This document shows positions 1 to 7,721 of a stretch of 64,000 nucleotides of DNA, in pieces (within the stretch, counting starts at the first letter, position 1; each line of letters starts with the position of its first letter). The notes below the pieces were generated by a model. The model saw only the letters and a list, made by a program, of their open reading frames with translations. It ran no database searches and was not told the origin of the DNA. Source of the stretch: Porphyromonadaceae bacterium UBA4262 (lineage in GTDB: Bacteria; Bacteroidota; Bacteroidia; Bacteroidales; Muribaculaceae); contig DGWI01000022.1 in assembly GCA_002396085.1 (NCBI GenBank), positions 9,282 through 73,281 of the forward strand. The letters are read 5' to 3'. The translations under genes were made by a program, and so were the position numbers.

Positions 1-2
1 TT

Positions 3-578
3 GAAGCTGGTGCAACCGATCAGAGCTTCCAGGAACTTACCCTGACTCGCATCGACGACAACACCGACAACTTCACCAACCTGCAGGTCAACATGTATCT
101 GCCCGCTGGTCTGAGCGTTTCTACTTGCGGTGGCCACAATGACACCAAGTTCTACGATGAGGATAATGAGGAAGAACGTCAGGCTCTGAACATGGCAACT
201 AGCATGCACCCCGATGGTTATTATGTGATTGGTCTGTCGAACGCTACTTATCGTAATGACCAGATCAAGATCACCAAGAACCCCGTCAAAATTGCTCGCA
301 TGAAATTTGCTGCTGACGAGACTTTCAAGGGTGGTGACATCAAGGCTTATGTGAAGTACACCGACTACGCTAACAACGACTACACCAACCCCGAGTGCCT
401 CGTCGCTCACATTGAGGGTCACAGTGCAGTTGCTAACGTTGCTGCTGGCAAGGCTGTTGCTGGTGTGAAGTACTACAATGTTGCTGGCCAGGCTTCGGAC
501 AAGGCTTTCGACGGCGTGAATGTTGTCGTTACTACCTATGCCGATGGCACTCAGGAAGTTGTTAAGGTTGTGAAGTAA
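3..578 (+). CDS. Secreted protein, C-terminal part: cohesin-like domain plus sorting tail (5' truncated)
   Basis: The frame is open from base 3 with no start, so the gene begins outside the window. The visible 191 residues hold a beta-rich domain (about residues 10-150) with the pattern LQVNMYLPAGLSV and later VKIARMKFAADETFKGGDI. This resembles the cohesin-like beta-sandwich that Bacteroidales proteins often pair with dockerin repeats. The last about 40 residues (KYYNVAGQ...TYADGTQEVVKVVK) look like a type IX secretion or surface-attachment tail. A strong terminator follows 30 nt after the stop. No catalytic motif is visible. The cohesin-like assignment is from memory of the family and is tentative; the frame, codon use and secreted character are well supported. 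Confidence 0.75.
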   Translation, partial: EAGATDQSFQELTLTRIDDNTDNFTNLQVNMYLPAGLSVSTCGGHNDTKFYDEDNEEERQALNMATSMHPDGYYVIGLSNATYRNDQIKITKNPVKIARMKFAADETFKGGDIKAYVKYTDYANNDYTNPECLVAHIEGHSAVANVAAGKAVAGVKYYNVAGQASDKAFDGVNVVVTTYADGTQEVVKVVK

Positions 579-607
579 TTCAGCATCCTGTAACTACAAT
601 CGTACAA

Positions 608-638
608 GGGCCTCCCATTATGGGGGGCTCTTTTTTTT
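608..638 (+). terminator. Rho-independent terminator
   Basis: GGGCCTCCC and GGGGGGCTC pair over 9 bp (two G-T wobbles) around the loop ATTAT and are followed by eight T. It ends the transcript of the truncated gene at 3-578. Confidence 0.9.
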
Positions 639-640
639 GG

Positions 641-992
641 AAACTATATACCTGTTGTCCTCTAGTAGATAAGATATGTTTGTTAACCGTATAGAATGTC
701 GTCGCCGAAGGCGACAATTTAAGTAACCGAGGGTGGAGCGAAGCGACACCTTCGGTTACTTAAACAAACTACCTCGCTGTAAGCGAGCACCTTGTAGCGC
801 AACCAAATCTTGTGCAAACGAGCGCAATGATGCTTGCATCAAGAGTGTAGCCAAGATTATCCAAATGCTCGCTTTCAGCGAGGATAATTGATAGCATTCT
901 ATCCGAGGGTGTCACTACGTTCCACCCCCGGTTACTCAAATCAATCGCTTTCAGCGATATTACTGTAATCGGGGACAACAGGTATATAGTTT
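641..992. repeat. 352-bp MITE-like element with 20-bp terminal inverted repeats and nested hairpins
   Basis: The ends are perfect inverted repeats: 641-660 is the reverse complement of 973-992 (GGACAACAGGTATATAGTTT). Inside are hairpins at 701-715 (GTCGCC/GGCGAC), 721-761 (15-bp stem with one G-T pair, 11-nt loop), 773-787, 868-882 (both CTCGCT/AGCGAG) and 944-958 (ATCGCT/AGCGAT). 903-936 is a decayed relative of the 721-761 hairpin. No credible reading frame is present. A non-autonomous mobile element or a structured repeat family fits best; no clear target duplication is visible. Confidence 0.7.
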
Positions 993-1055
993 ACCTTTTT
1001 TTGTGTTTGATTGAGCGATTTTGCATTAACATAAAGTGTTAAATTCTTGATTCTA

Positions 1056-1087
1056 TTGTTGGATAATAGAAATATTGTGTACCTTTG
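1056..1087 (+). promoter_or_regulatory. Bacteroidales-type promoter for the Oar-like receptor gene
   Basis: The -7 box TACCTTTG lies at 1080-1087 with TTG at 1056-1058 and 1059-1061, an 18-21 nt gap that fits the -33/-7 sigma-ABfr layout. It sits 88 nt beyond the end of the hairpin element. Confidence 0.65.
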
Positions 1088-1317
1088 CATCGATTTTAGC
1101 GATTGATGCTTGGTCAATGTTGATGAGTCACGACATAACTGCCTCGTTTGCAAGCATGAACACTGTTCGTGCTATGGCTATGACACCCTTGCTAATTTCG
1201 GGTTATCCCGACAGTTGCTACGCCGCACGAGCCTCGCACTCTTGTGGCGCATGTTGTGTTTGTGTGACGACAATGATTATTTAACTCCATATTTATTAAT
1301 TATCTATCTAAACAACA
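1088..1317 (+). other. Long untranslated leader (about 225 nt)
   Basis: If the 1080-1087 box is used, the receptor mRNA carries a leader of about 225 nt. It contains a hairpin TCGGG-TTAT-CCCGA at 1199-1212 and the paired words GATGCTTG/CAAGCATG (about 1105 and 1151). No protein-like frame is present: the two short ORFs here lack signal, composition and start context. I cannot assign a known riboswitch. Confidence 0.4.
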
Positions 1318-4300
1318 ATGCTTAAGAGAATGAAGTTTTGGGCACTGATGCTGATGCTTTGCGCGGCACTGGGCCTGAACGCACAGGTGACTACCTCGGC
1401 TATGTCGGGTGTGGTGACCGATGAGAACAATGAGAGCATGATTGGTGCCACGGTGCAGGCGGTGCACACACCGTCGGGTACCAAGTACACTGCCGTGACC
1501 AACTTGGATGGCCGCTACACCATCCAGGGTATGCGTACCGGTGGCCCGTATCGTGTCGAGGTGACCTATGTGGGTTATCAGCCCCAGGTGGCCGAGGGTA
1601 TCACCCTGCAACTGGCCGAGACCTTCAACCTGGACGTGAACATGAGCCTCAACGCCAACACACTGAGTGAGGTCGTCGTTACCGCTCTGGGTACCAAGTT
1701 CACCACCGAGAAGACCGGTGCCGCCACCAACATCAACAACTCGCAGATCACGGCGTTGCCCACGGTGACCCGCAGTCTGACCGACGTCACCCGTCTGTCG
1801 CCCTACGGTGGCAACGGCATGAGTTTTGTCGGTACTGACGGCCGTACGGCCAACTTCACCGTTGATGGCGCTAACTTCAACAATAACTTCGGTCTGAGCG
1901 AGAACCTCCCCGGTGGTGGCAACCCCATCTCTCTCGAGGCTATCGAGGAGATGCAGGTCGTGATTTCGCCCTACGACGTGCGTCAGACCAACTTCATCGG
2001 CGGTGGCGTGAACGCCATCACCAAGAGCGGTACCAACACCTTCCGTGGCAGTGCCTACTTCTATCACCGCAACGAGAACATGCGTGGCGATGCCGTTGAG
2101 CGCACGCAGATTGGTCAGGCCCGCGATAAGTTCAGCGTATCGACCTATGGCGTGACTCTGGGCGGCCCCATCATCAAGGACAAACTGTTCTTCTTTGTCA
2201 ACGGTGAGATGACCAAGCAGCCCGGCACGGTCAATATGTGGAGAGCTTCGCAGAACGGCGTGGGCAATGCCGAGCAGTACATCTCGCGCACATCGCTGAG
2301 CGACCTGGCTCGCGTGAGTGAGTTTGTCAAGAGCAAATATGGCTATGACACGGGCAGTTACACCAACTTCCCCGCCGATGAGAACAACTACAAGGTGCTG
2401 GCTCGCCTCGACTGGAACATCACCGATGCTCATCACCTGGCCCTGCGCTACAACTACACCAAGAACCGCTACTGGAGCAACCCCAACGGCTCGTCGATGG
2501 ACGGTGGCTCTCGCATGCCCACCGCTCGCGTGTCGCAGAAGTCTTACTCGTTTGCCAACTCGATGTATGGCATGGACAACCTGGTGCACACCTTCTCGTT
2601 CGACCTCAACAGCCGTCTGACCGACAATCTGTCGAATCAGTTCCTGGCCACATTCTCTAAGCTGGACGATGTGCGTGCCAGCAACTCGAGCGAGTTCCCC
2701 TTCATCGACATCACCATGACCGATGCCGAGGGCAACCGCGACAACTACATGGCTCTGGGCTATGAGCTCTTCACCTGGAACAACGCCGTGCACAACACAC
2801 ACTGGAACTTCAAGGACGACCTCACCTGGTACTATGGCACCCACAAACTGATGGGCGGCCTCTCGTTTGAGCACCAGATGGCCGACAACCAGTATATGCG
2901 CAACGGTACAGGTTACTATCGCTATCGCAGCGTTGATGACTTCATCAATGGTGCCGCTCCCGAGATTGTCAACCTGACCTACGGTTACGGTGGCGAGACC
3001 AAGCCTGCTGCACGCGTCCGCTTCAACAAGGCTGGTCTGTATGTACAGGACGAGTGGAACGTCACTCGTCGCTTCAAGTTGAACTATGGCATTCGCCTGG
3101 ATGCTCTGTTCTTCAACAACGGTGACTTGCTGACCAACAATGCCATCCTCGACATCGACTACAATGGTCGTCACATCGACACTGGCAAGTGGCCCAGCAC
3201 CCAACTCATTGCTCAACCCCGTGTGGGCTTCAGCTGGGACATCAAGGGTGACAAGTCCCTGAAGCTGCGTGGTGGAACAGGTCTGTTCGCTGGCCGTCTG
3301 CCTCTGGTGTTCTTCACCAACATGCCCACCAACGGTGGTCTCGTTCAGTATCAGGCTAACCTCAGCGGCAACACCAAGGTGTGGGATGGCAAGACCGGCA
3401 CTCCCACCCGCGGATTTGAGAACTACACGGGTGCCTACACCACCGATGCCAATGGCAACCGCTTTATCGACATGAACCAGTTTGCCGGTGGTCTGGTGAC
3501 CGATGCCAATGGCAATGCCAATATCGCCGCCCTGCAGCAGAAGTTGTTCAGCATGGGTTATCCCCAGAACGTGACCTCTGACATGGGTACTGTTCCCTCG
3601 GCCATCTCGGCTGTTGACTCTAAGTTCAAGATGCCGATGGCTTGGAAGACTTCTCTGGCCGTTGACTACACGATTCCCGTTTCGTTCCCCTTCACCGCTA
3701 CTGTCGAGGGTATCTTCACCAAGACCGTCAAGGCCGCCACTATCAGCGACTGGAGTATCCCCAGCGTGGCTGGCTTCGCCCGCTTCAATGGTGCCGACAA
3801 CCGCCCCATCTATCCTGCCGGATTCCGCACTGCCACCAAGGCTTTCGTGCTCGAGAACACCAGCAAGGGTTATGGTTGGACTGCCAACGTGACCTTGAAT
3901 GCTCGCCCCGCCGACTGGATCAGCCTGATGGCTGCTTACACTCACGTGGTGAACAAGGAAATCACCGGTCTGCCCGGTTCGGCTGCCGAGAGCGCATTCA
4001 CCTATGTGCCCACCAGCGAGGGTCCCAACCACATCAAGTTGCACAACTCGCAGTATGTGACTCCCGACCGCTTTGTGCTGTCGGCTATCGGTCATGACAA
4101 GAGCGGCAACCACTATGGCCTGATCTATGAGACCTGGCGCGGTGGTTACAACTACTCTTACATGATGGTCAACGACATGAACGGTGACGGCTACAACTAC
4201 GACGCACTCTACATCCCCACCGATGCAGAGGTCGAGGCTGGTGAATTCCGCTTTGTCTCGCAGGACGACCAGACCCGCTTCATGGACTATGTGCACAACA

Positions 4301-4677
4301 ACAGTTACCTGAAGAACAATCAGGGCAAGTATGCCGAGGGTTACAGCCTCTATAGCCCCTGGGTGCACCGTGTGGACCTGAGCTACAAGCACGACTTCTC
4401 GTTTAAGGTGTGTGGTGCTAAGCACACTCTGCAGTTGAGCTTCGACATCAAGAATGTGCTCAACCTGTTCAACAGCAAGTGGGGCGTGGCCAAGTATCTC
4501 AACCCCGCCATTGGTTCGGACGCTCGTATCCTCAAGTATGAGGGTGCCGATGCAGAGGGTTATGCAACCTACTCGACTCCGGCAGTCATCAATGCCGATA
4601 CGCAGACATTCGTTCGCAACAAGGCCATCGGTCAGTGCTGGAACGCTTCGATCGGTATCAAGTACATCTTCAACTAA
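1318..4677 (+). CDS. Oar-like TonB-dependent outer-membrane receptor
   Basis: This 1119-aa protein starts with a signal peptide ending near LNAQ (residue 23). A carboxypeptidase-regulatory-like beta domain follows (about 27-112: SGVVTDENNESMIGATV...GYQPQVAEG). Then come a TonB-box-like stretch LSEVVVTALG, a plug domain (about 120-240, with GGGVNAITKSGTN) and a large beta-barrel ending in an aromatic-rich strand (IGIKYIFN). The shape is that of the Oar/OmpA-related TonB-dependent transporters, not the SusC class, and no SusD follows. The next gene is a surface-type lipoprotein 108 nt downstream, so the two probably form a transporter-lipoprotein pair for an extracellular ligand. The ligand cannot be read directly; the neighbouring OB-fold lipoprotein and phosphodiesterase hint at nucleotides or nucleic acid. 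Confidence 0.9.
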   Translation: MLKRMKFWALMLMLCAALGLNAQVTTSAMSGVVTDENNESMIGATVQAVHTPSGTKYTAVTNLDGRYTIQGMRTGGPYRVEVTYVGYQPQVAEGITLQLAETFNLDVNMSLNANTLSEVVVTALGTKFTTEKTGAATNINNSQITALPTVTRSLTDVTRLSPYGGNGMSFVGTDGRTANFTVDGANFNNNFGLSENLPGGGNPISLEAIEEMQVVISPYDVRQTNFIGGGVNAITKSGTNTFRGSAYFYHRNENMRGDAVERTQIGQARDKFSVSTYGVTLGGPIIKDKLFFFVNGEMTKQPGTVNMWRASQNGVGNAEQYISRTSLSDLARVSEFVKSKYGYDTGSYTNFPADENNYKVLARLDWNITDAHHLALRYNYTKNRYWSNPNGSSMDGGSRMPTARVSQKSYSFANSMYGMDNLVHTFSFDLNSRLTDNLSNQFLATFSKLDDVRASNSSEFPFIDITMTDAEGNRDNYMALGYELFTWNNAVHNTHWNFKDDLTWYYGTHKLMGGLSFEHQMADNQYMRNGTGYYRYRSVDDFINGAAPEIVNLTYGYGGETKPAARVRFNKAGLYVQDEWNVTRRFKLNYGIRLDALFFNNGDLLTNNAILDIDYNGRHIDTGKWPSTQLIAQPRVGFSWDIKGDKSLKLRGGTGLFAGRLPLVFFTNMPTNGGLVQYQANLSGNTKVWDGKTGTPTRGFENYTGAYTTDANGNRFIDMNQFAGGLVTDANGNANIAALQQKLFSMGYPQNVTSDMGTVPSAISAVDSKFKMPMAWKTSLAVDYTIPVSFPFTATVEGIFTKTVKAATISDWSIPSVAGFARFNGADNRPIYPAGFRTATKAFVLENTSKGYGWTANVTLNARPADWISLMAAYTHVVNKEITGLPGSAAESAFTYVPTSEGPNHIKLHNSQYVTPDRFVLSAIGHDKSGNHYGLIYETWRGGYNYSYMMVNDMNGDGYNYDALYIPTDAEVEAGEFRFVSQDDQTRFMDYVHNNSYLKNNQGKYAEGYSLYSPWVHRVDLSYKHDFSFKVCGAKHTLQLSFDIKNVLNLFNSKWGVAKYLNPAIGSDARILKYEGADAEGYATYSTPAVINADTQTFVRNKAIGQCWNASIGIKYIFN

Positions 4678-4785
4678 AATTTATAATGTGTTATCGGTTT
4701 TCAGTTATCAGTTATCGGTCAACAACATGGTGACCTGCACTGAAGACTGAAAACCGGTGACCGAAAACTGATAACAAAAACAACA
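4678..4785 (+). repeat. Intergenic spacer of quasi-tandem octamers forming an inverted repeat
   Basis: The spacer contains GTTATCGGTTTTCAG and GTTATCAGTTATCGGTC on one arm and GACCGAAAACTGATAAC on the other; the arms pair at 15 of 17 positions. It lies between two genes of one probable operon and could fold in the mRNA. Related but differently worded repeats occur at 26739-26780, 29874-29968, 39694-39730 and 56194-56340. Confidence 0.6.
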
Positions 4786-6303
4786 ATGAAACTCAGATAT
4801 TTCATTCCCGCAATCATCGCATTGTTCACTCTGGCACTGACCAGTTGCAACGATGACGACAGCGCAACACTGCTCGACGAGATTCAGGTCACGTCGTCCT
4901 ATGTGGGCATTCCCCTTGACGGTGGCTCAAACTCGATTAGTGTGAACGCTAAAGAGGCATGGTCGGTCGATGCCGACGAGATTCCCGAGTGGCTCACTGT
5001 CAGCCCCATGAGTGGCCAGGCAGGTAAGACCGACGTTACGTTCAGTGCTCCTTCGGCACTTGATGGCCGCACCGCTGTGCTGCATATCACTTGCGCCGGC
5101 AAGAAGCAGACCATCAACATCATCCAGGGCCTTCCCGTGATCGAGGATGCTACTTGCGCCGAGGTCATTGCTGGTCCCGAGAGCAAGACCTATCGTGTGA
5201 CCGGTACTGTCAAGTCGATTATCAACACCACATACGGTAACTGGTATCTGGCCGATGAGACCGGTGAGATCTACATCTATGGTACACTTGACGCCAAGGG
5301 CAACGAGAAGAACTTCTTGAGCCTGGGCATCGAGGTGGGCGACATCGTCACCGTTGAGGGTCCCAAGACTCTGTACGGCACCACTGTCGAGTTGGTTAAC
5401 GTGACTGTTGTCAAGATCCAGAAGTCGCTGGTCAAGGTCGAGAGCGTTGATCCCGCCGATGCAACCTTCCCGATGGAGGGTGGCGACATCACCGTCAACC
5501 TCAGTTGCAAGACCAACAATGGTATCTCGGTCGAGATTCCCGACGCTGCCAAGGATTGGCTCTCGATTGTCTCGATTGCCGGTGGCTCGGAGCCTGTGGT
5601 GAAGTTCCACGCCGCTCCCAATGCCGGTGGCGACCGCGATGTCACTGTGGTGTTCAAGACCAACGATGGCAAGAAGGAGTACACTGCCGAGACTTCATTC
5701 ACCCAGAAGGGTGCTATCATGGAGGTCCCTGTATCTGACTTCCTCAATGCTGCCGAGGACAACTCGCAATATCGCATCACAGGCATCATCACTCGCCTCT
5801 ACTCGAGCGACAGCCAGGGCAAGAGTTTCTACATCCGCGACTACAGCGGTGAGGTGCTCGTCTATCGTGCCGAGGGCTTCATCGAGTCGGGGGCCAAGGT
5901 TGGTGATATCATCACCCTCGTGGGCAAGCGCACCTCTTATCGCGATACTCCGCAGATGGGTTCGAGCAAGGTTGAGGACTTGAAGGTCGTGACCGCGGTC
6001 ACCCTCGATGAGTTCATCGCCAAGGAGGACAATCCTAATGTCTACTACATGGTCACCGGTACAATCGACGAGATTGTCAACCCGACCTACGGCAACCTCT
6101 ATCTCAAGGATGGCGACACCCGCCTCTATGTCTATGGCTGCTATCCCGGATGGGGTGCTACCGGCGACAACCGCAAGAACTTCTTGGAGAACGAGGGCAT
6201 CAAGGTCGGTGACAAACTCACCGTCATTGGTCCCAAGAGCACTCACAACGGCACCATTGAGGTCAATGGTGGTCTCTTCTTCGACTACGAGCCTGCTCGT
6301 TGA
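4786..6303 (+). CDS. Surface lipoprotein with BACON-like and OB-fold domains
   Basis: This 505-aa protein has a lipoprotein signal with lipobox LTSC (Cys21) followed by NDDD, an acidic stretch typical of Bacteroidetes lipoproteins exported to the cell surface. A BACON-like beta-sandwich (about 30-110, EAWSVDADEIPEWLTVSPMSG) precedes an OB-fold-like module (about 115-210, YRVTGTVKSIINTTYGNWYL...GDIVTVEGPK). The order then repeats: a second BACON-like domain (220-315) and two more OB-like modules (320-410 and 415-505). OB modules of this kind are known in extracellular nuclease-associated proteins. It follows the Oar-like receptor in the same direction and a terminator comes after it, so the pair forms one transcript. 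A role in capturing nucleic acid or nucleotides is inference from domains and neighbours. Confidence 0.75.
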   Translation: MKLRYFIPAIIALFTLALTSCNDDDSATLLDEIQVTSSYVGIPLDGGSNSISVNAKEAWSVDADEIPEWLTVSPMSGQAGKTDVTFSAPSALDGRTAVLHITCAGKKQTINIIQGLPVIEDATCAEVIAGPESKTYRVTGTVKSIINTTYGNWYLADETGEIYIYGTLDAKGNEKNFLSLGIEVGDIVTVEGPKTLYGTTVELVNVTVVKIQKSLVKVESVDPADATFPMEGGDITVNLSCKTNNGISVEIPDAAKDWLSIVSIAGGSEPVVKFHAAPNAGGDRDVTVVFKTNDGKKEYTAETSFTQKGAIMEVPVSDFLNAAEDNSQYRITGIITRLYSSDSQGKSFYIRDYSGEVLVYRAEGFIESGAKVGDIITLVGKRTSYRDTPQMGSSKVEDLKVVTAVTLDEFIAKEDNPNVYYMVTGTIDEIVNPTYGNLYLKDGDTRLYVYGCYPGWGATGDNRKNFLENEGIKVGDKLTVIGPKSTHNGTIEVNGGLFFDYEPAR

Positions 6304-6325
6304 TAGGAGAGTGTACAATATCACG

Positions 6326-6364
6326 ACAACCGCGCAGACAACATGTCTGTGCGGTTGTTTTTTT
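6326..6364 (+). terminator. Rho-independent terminator
   Basis: ACAACCGCGCAGACA pairs with TGTCTGTGCGGTTGT (15 bp with one G-T pair, 3-nt loop) and is followed by a T run. It closes the receptor-lipoprotein transcript. Its 3' arm overlaps the -33 region of the next promoter. Confidence 0.9.
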
Positions 6365-6385
6365 GACCAAAAGTTTGTACCTTTG
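6355..6385 (+). promoter_or_regulatory. Promoter of the phosphodiesterase gene
   Basis: TTG at 6355-6357 and TACCTTTG at 6378-6385 are separated by 20 nt. This matches the Bacteroidales -33/-7 pattern and places transcription start about 45 nt before the ATG at 6436. Confidence 0.7.
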
Positions 6386-6435
6386 TCGGCGCAATGCGAG
6401 CCACAGGCTCGCACAAGTCAACAAAACAAGAACAA

Positions 6436-7632
6436 ATGAAAAGACTGACACTCACACTGTGCGCGATGGTGCTGGCAATGGCCAGTTGGGCTGTGTCGCG
6501 CGACAACTACACCGTGATTATCTCGCTTGATGGTTTCCGTTGGGACTATCCCGAGGCCTTCGACACACCGTTCCTCGACCAGATGGCACATGACGGGGTC
6601 AAGGCGGTGATGATGCCGTCGTTCCCCAGCAAGACGTTTCCCAACCACTACACGCTGGCCACAGGACTGGTTCCCGACCACCACGGCATCATCAACAACA
6701 ACTTTGTGGTGCGCAAGACGGGTAAGGTCTACTCGCTGAGCAACAAGGAGACCCGCACCGACCCGCAGTACTATGGTGGCGACCCCGTCTGGCTCACTGC
6801 CAAGCGTCAAGGGGTCAAGACGGCTACCGTCTTCTGGGTGGGCAGCGATGTCGCCATCCAGGGCGACCATGCCGACTACTGGCACGACTACCTCACCGAG
6901 GGGAATATGCCCTACACGGCACGGTGTGCCGAGATCCTGCGGCTGCTATGTCTGCCCGAGCACGAGCGTCCACACCTGATTATGGCCTACTTTGAGCAGC
7001 CCGACCGCAGTGGGCACAAGAATGGCCCCATTTGTCATGAGACGCGACGTGCCATGGAGTCAATGGATGTCTTGCTCGACGACCTGTGGCAAGGCATCAA
7101 GCATTTGCCTCACGGGGCCAAGGTCAACCTCATTGTCACGGGCGACCATGGCATGACTTGGCTCAATCCTGAGCGGCAAATCAATCCGGCGCAGTATCTG
7201 GATCCCGCGTGGATCGAGAGCATCCACAACGACTTTCCGGTGATGATCAACGCCAGCAAGCCCTCCTATATCAACGATATCGTCCATGCCTTGAAGGGGG
7301 TGGACCATATCCGTGTGTGGCGACGCAGCGAGATTCCCGCCTATCTCAACTATGGCAAGAACGAGAACATGAGCGACATCATCGTCTTGCCCGATGTGGG
7401 GTGGTACTTCAGCGCCGACAAACTCAAAAACAAGGGCTCGCATGGCTTTGACCACACATGCAGTGACATGTGGGTTGGCTTCCGCGCCATCGGCCCCGAC
7501 TTCAAGCAGGGCTACCAGCGCAAGGACACCTTCCGCAACGTGTGCATCTACCCGCTGCTGTGCCACTTGCTCGGTGTCACCCCTAGCCCCAACGATGGCT
7601 CGCTCGACGAGGTGATCGACCTGCTCCGCTGA
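6436..7632 (+). CDS. Ectonucleotide pyrophosphatase/phosphodiesterase (alkaline phosphatase superfamily)
   Basis: This 398-aa protein has a signal peptide (cleavage near SWA-V, residue 19-20) and a single NPP-type phosphodiesterase domain. Metal and active-site residues are visible: Asp32 in SLDGFRWD, Thr67 nucleophile in SKTFPNHYTL, Asp and His in EQPDRSGH, Asp-His in TGDHGM, and His in GSHGFDH. The family hydrolyses phosphodiester or pyrophosphate bonds of nucleotides and related molecules in the periplasm or outside the cell. The ATG at 6436 is preferred over the in-frame ATG at 6394 because it gives a clean signal peptide and follows the promoter at a normal distance. The gene is co-directional with the OB-fold lipoprotein and receptor but has its own promoter. 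Confidence 0.92.
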   Translation: MKRLTLTLCAMVLAMASWAVSRDNYTVIISLDGFRWDYPEAFDTPFLDQMAHDGVKAVMMPSFPSKTFPNHYTLATGLVPDHHGIINNNFVVRKTGKVYSLSNKETRTDPQYYGGDPVWLTAKRQGVKTATVFWVGSDVAIQGDHADYWHDYLTEGNMPYTARCAEILRLLCLPEHERPHLIMAYFEQPDRSGHKNGPICHETRRAMESMDVLLDDLWQGIKHLPHGAKVNLIVTGDHGMTWLNPERQINPAQYLDPAWIESIHNDFPVMINASKPSYINDIVHALKGVDHIRVWRRSEIPAYLNYGKNENMSDIIVLPDVGWYFSADKLKNKGSHGFDHTCSDMWVGFRAIGPDFKQGYQRKDTFRNVCIYPLLCHLLGVTPSPNDGSLDEVIDLLR

Positions 7633-7649
7633 TGGCTATATAATAATGA

Positions 7650-7698
7650 CCAGAGGCACTAGATCGTCTAGATTTTCTAGACAGTCTGGTGCCTCTGG
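7650..7698. terminator. Bidirectional terminator-like CTAG-rich palindrome
   Basis: CCAGAGGCAC (7650-7659) pairs with GTGCCTCTGG (7689-7698), and the inner GTCTAGA/TCTAGAC forms a 7-bp hairpin with a TTT loop (7666-7682). It lies between two convergent genes. A very similar 48-bp sequence stands at 9445-9492, on the other side of the next gene. Confidence 0.65.
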
Positions 7699-7721
7699 TG
7701 ATTCTAGTACCGCTAGTGTCG

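Noticed and set aside
1199..1212. The hairpin TCGGG-TTAT-CCCGA as a riboswitch or terminator.
   Set aside because: It is only 5 bp, has no T run and no recognisable conserved core.
1075..1325. Two short open frames (69-71 residues) in the receptor leader.
   Set aside because: They overlap each other, have no plausible start context, and their composition is not protein-like.
1300..4425. A 1041-residue open frame on the minus strand opposite the Oar-like receptor, and similar long antisense frames (for example 59310-61871 and 12077-13213).
   Set aside because: They mirror the codon bias of the true genes, have low-complexity Val/His/Gly-rich sequence, no signal or domain, and no promoter.
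6394..6435. An earlier start for the phosphodiesterase at 6394.
   Set aside because: It would put a polar stretch before the signal peptide and lies within about 9 nt of the -7 box.
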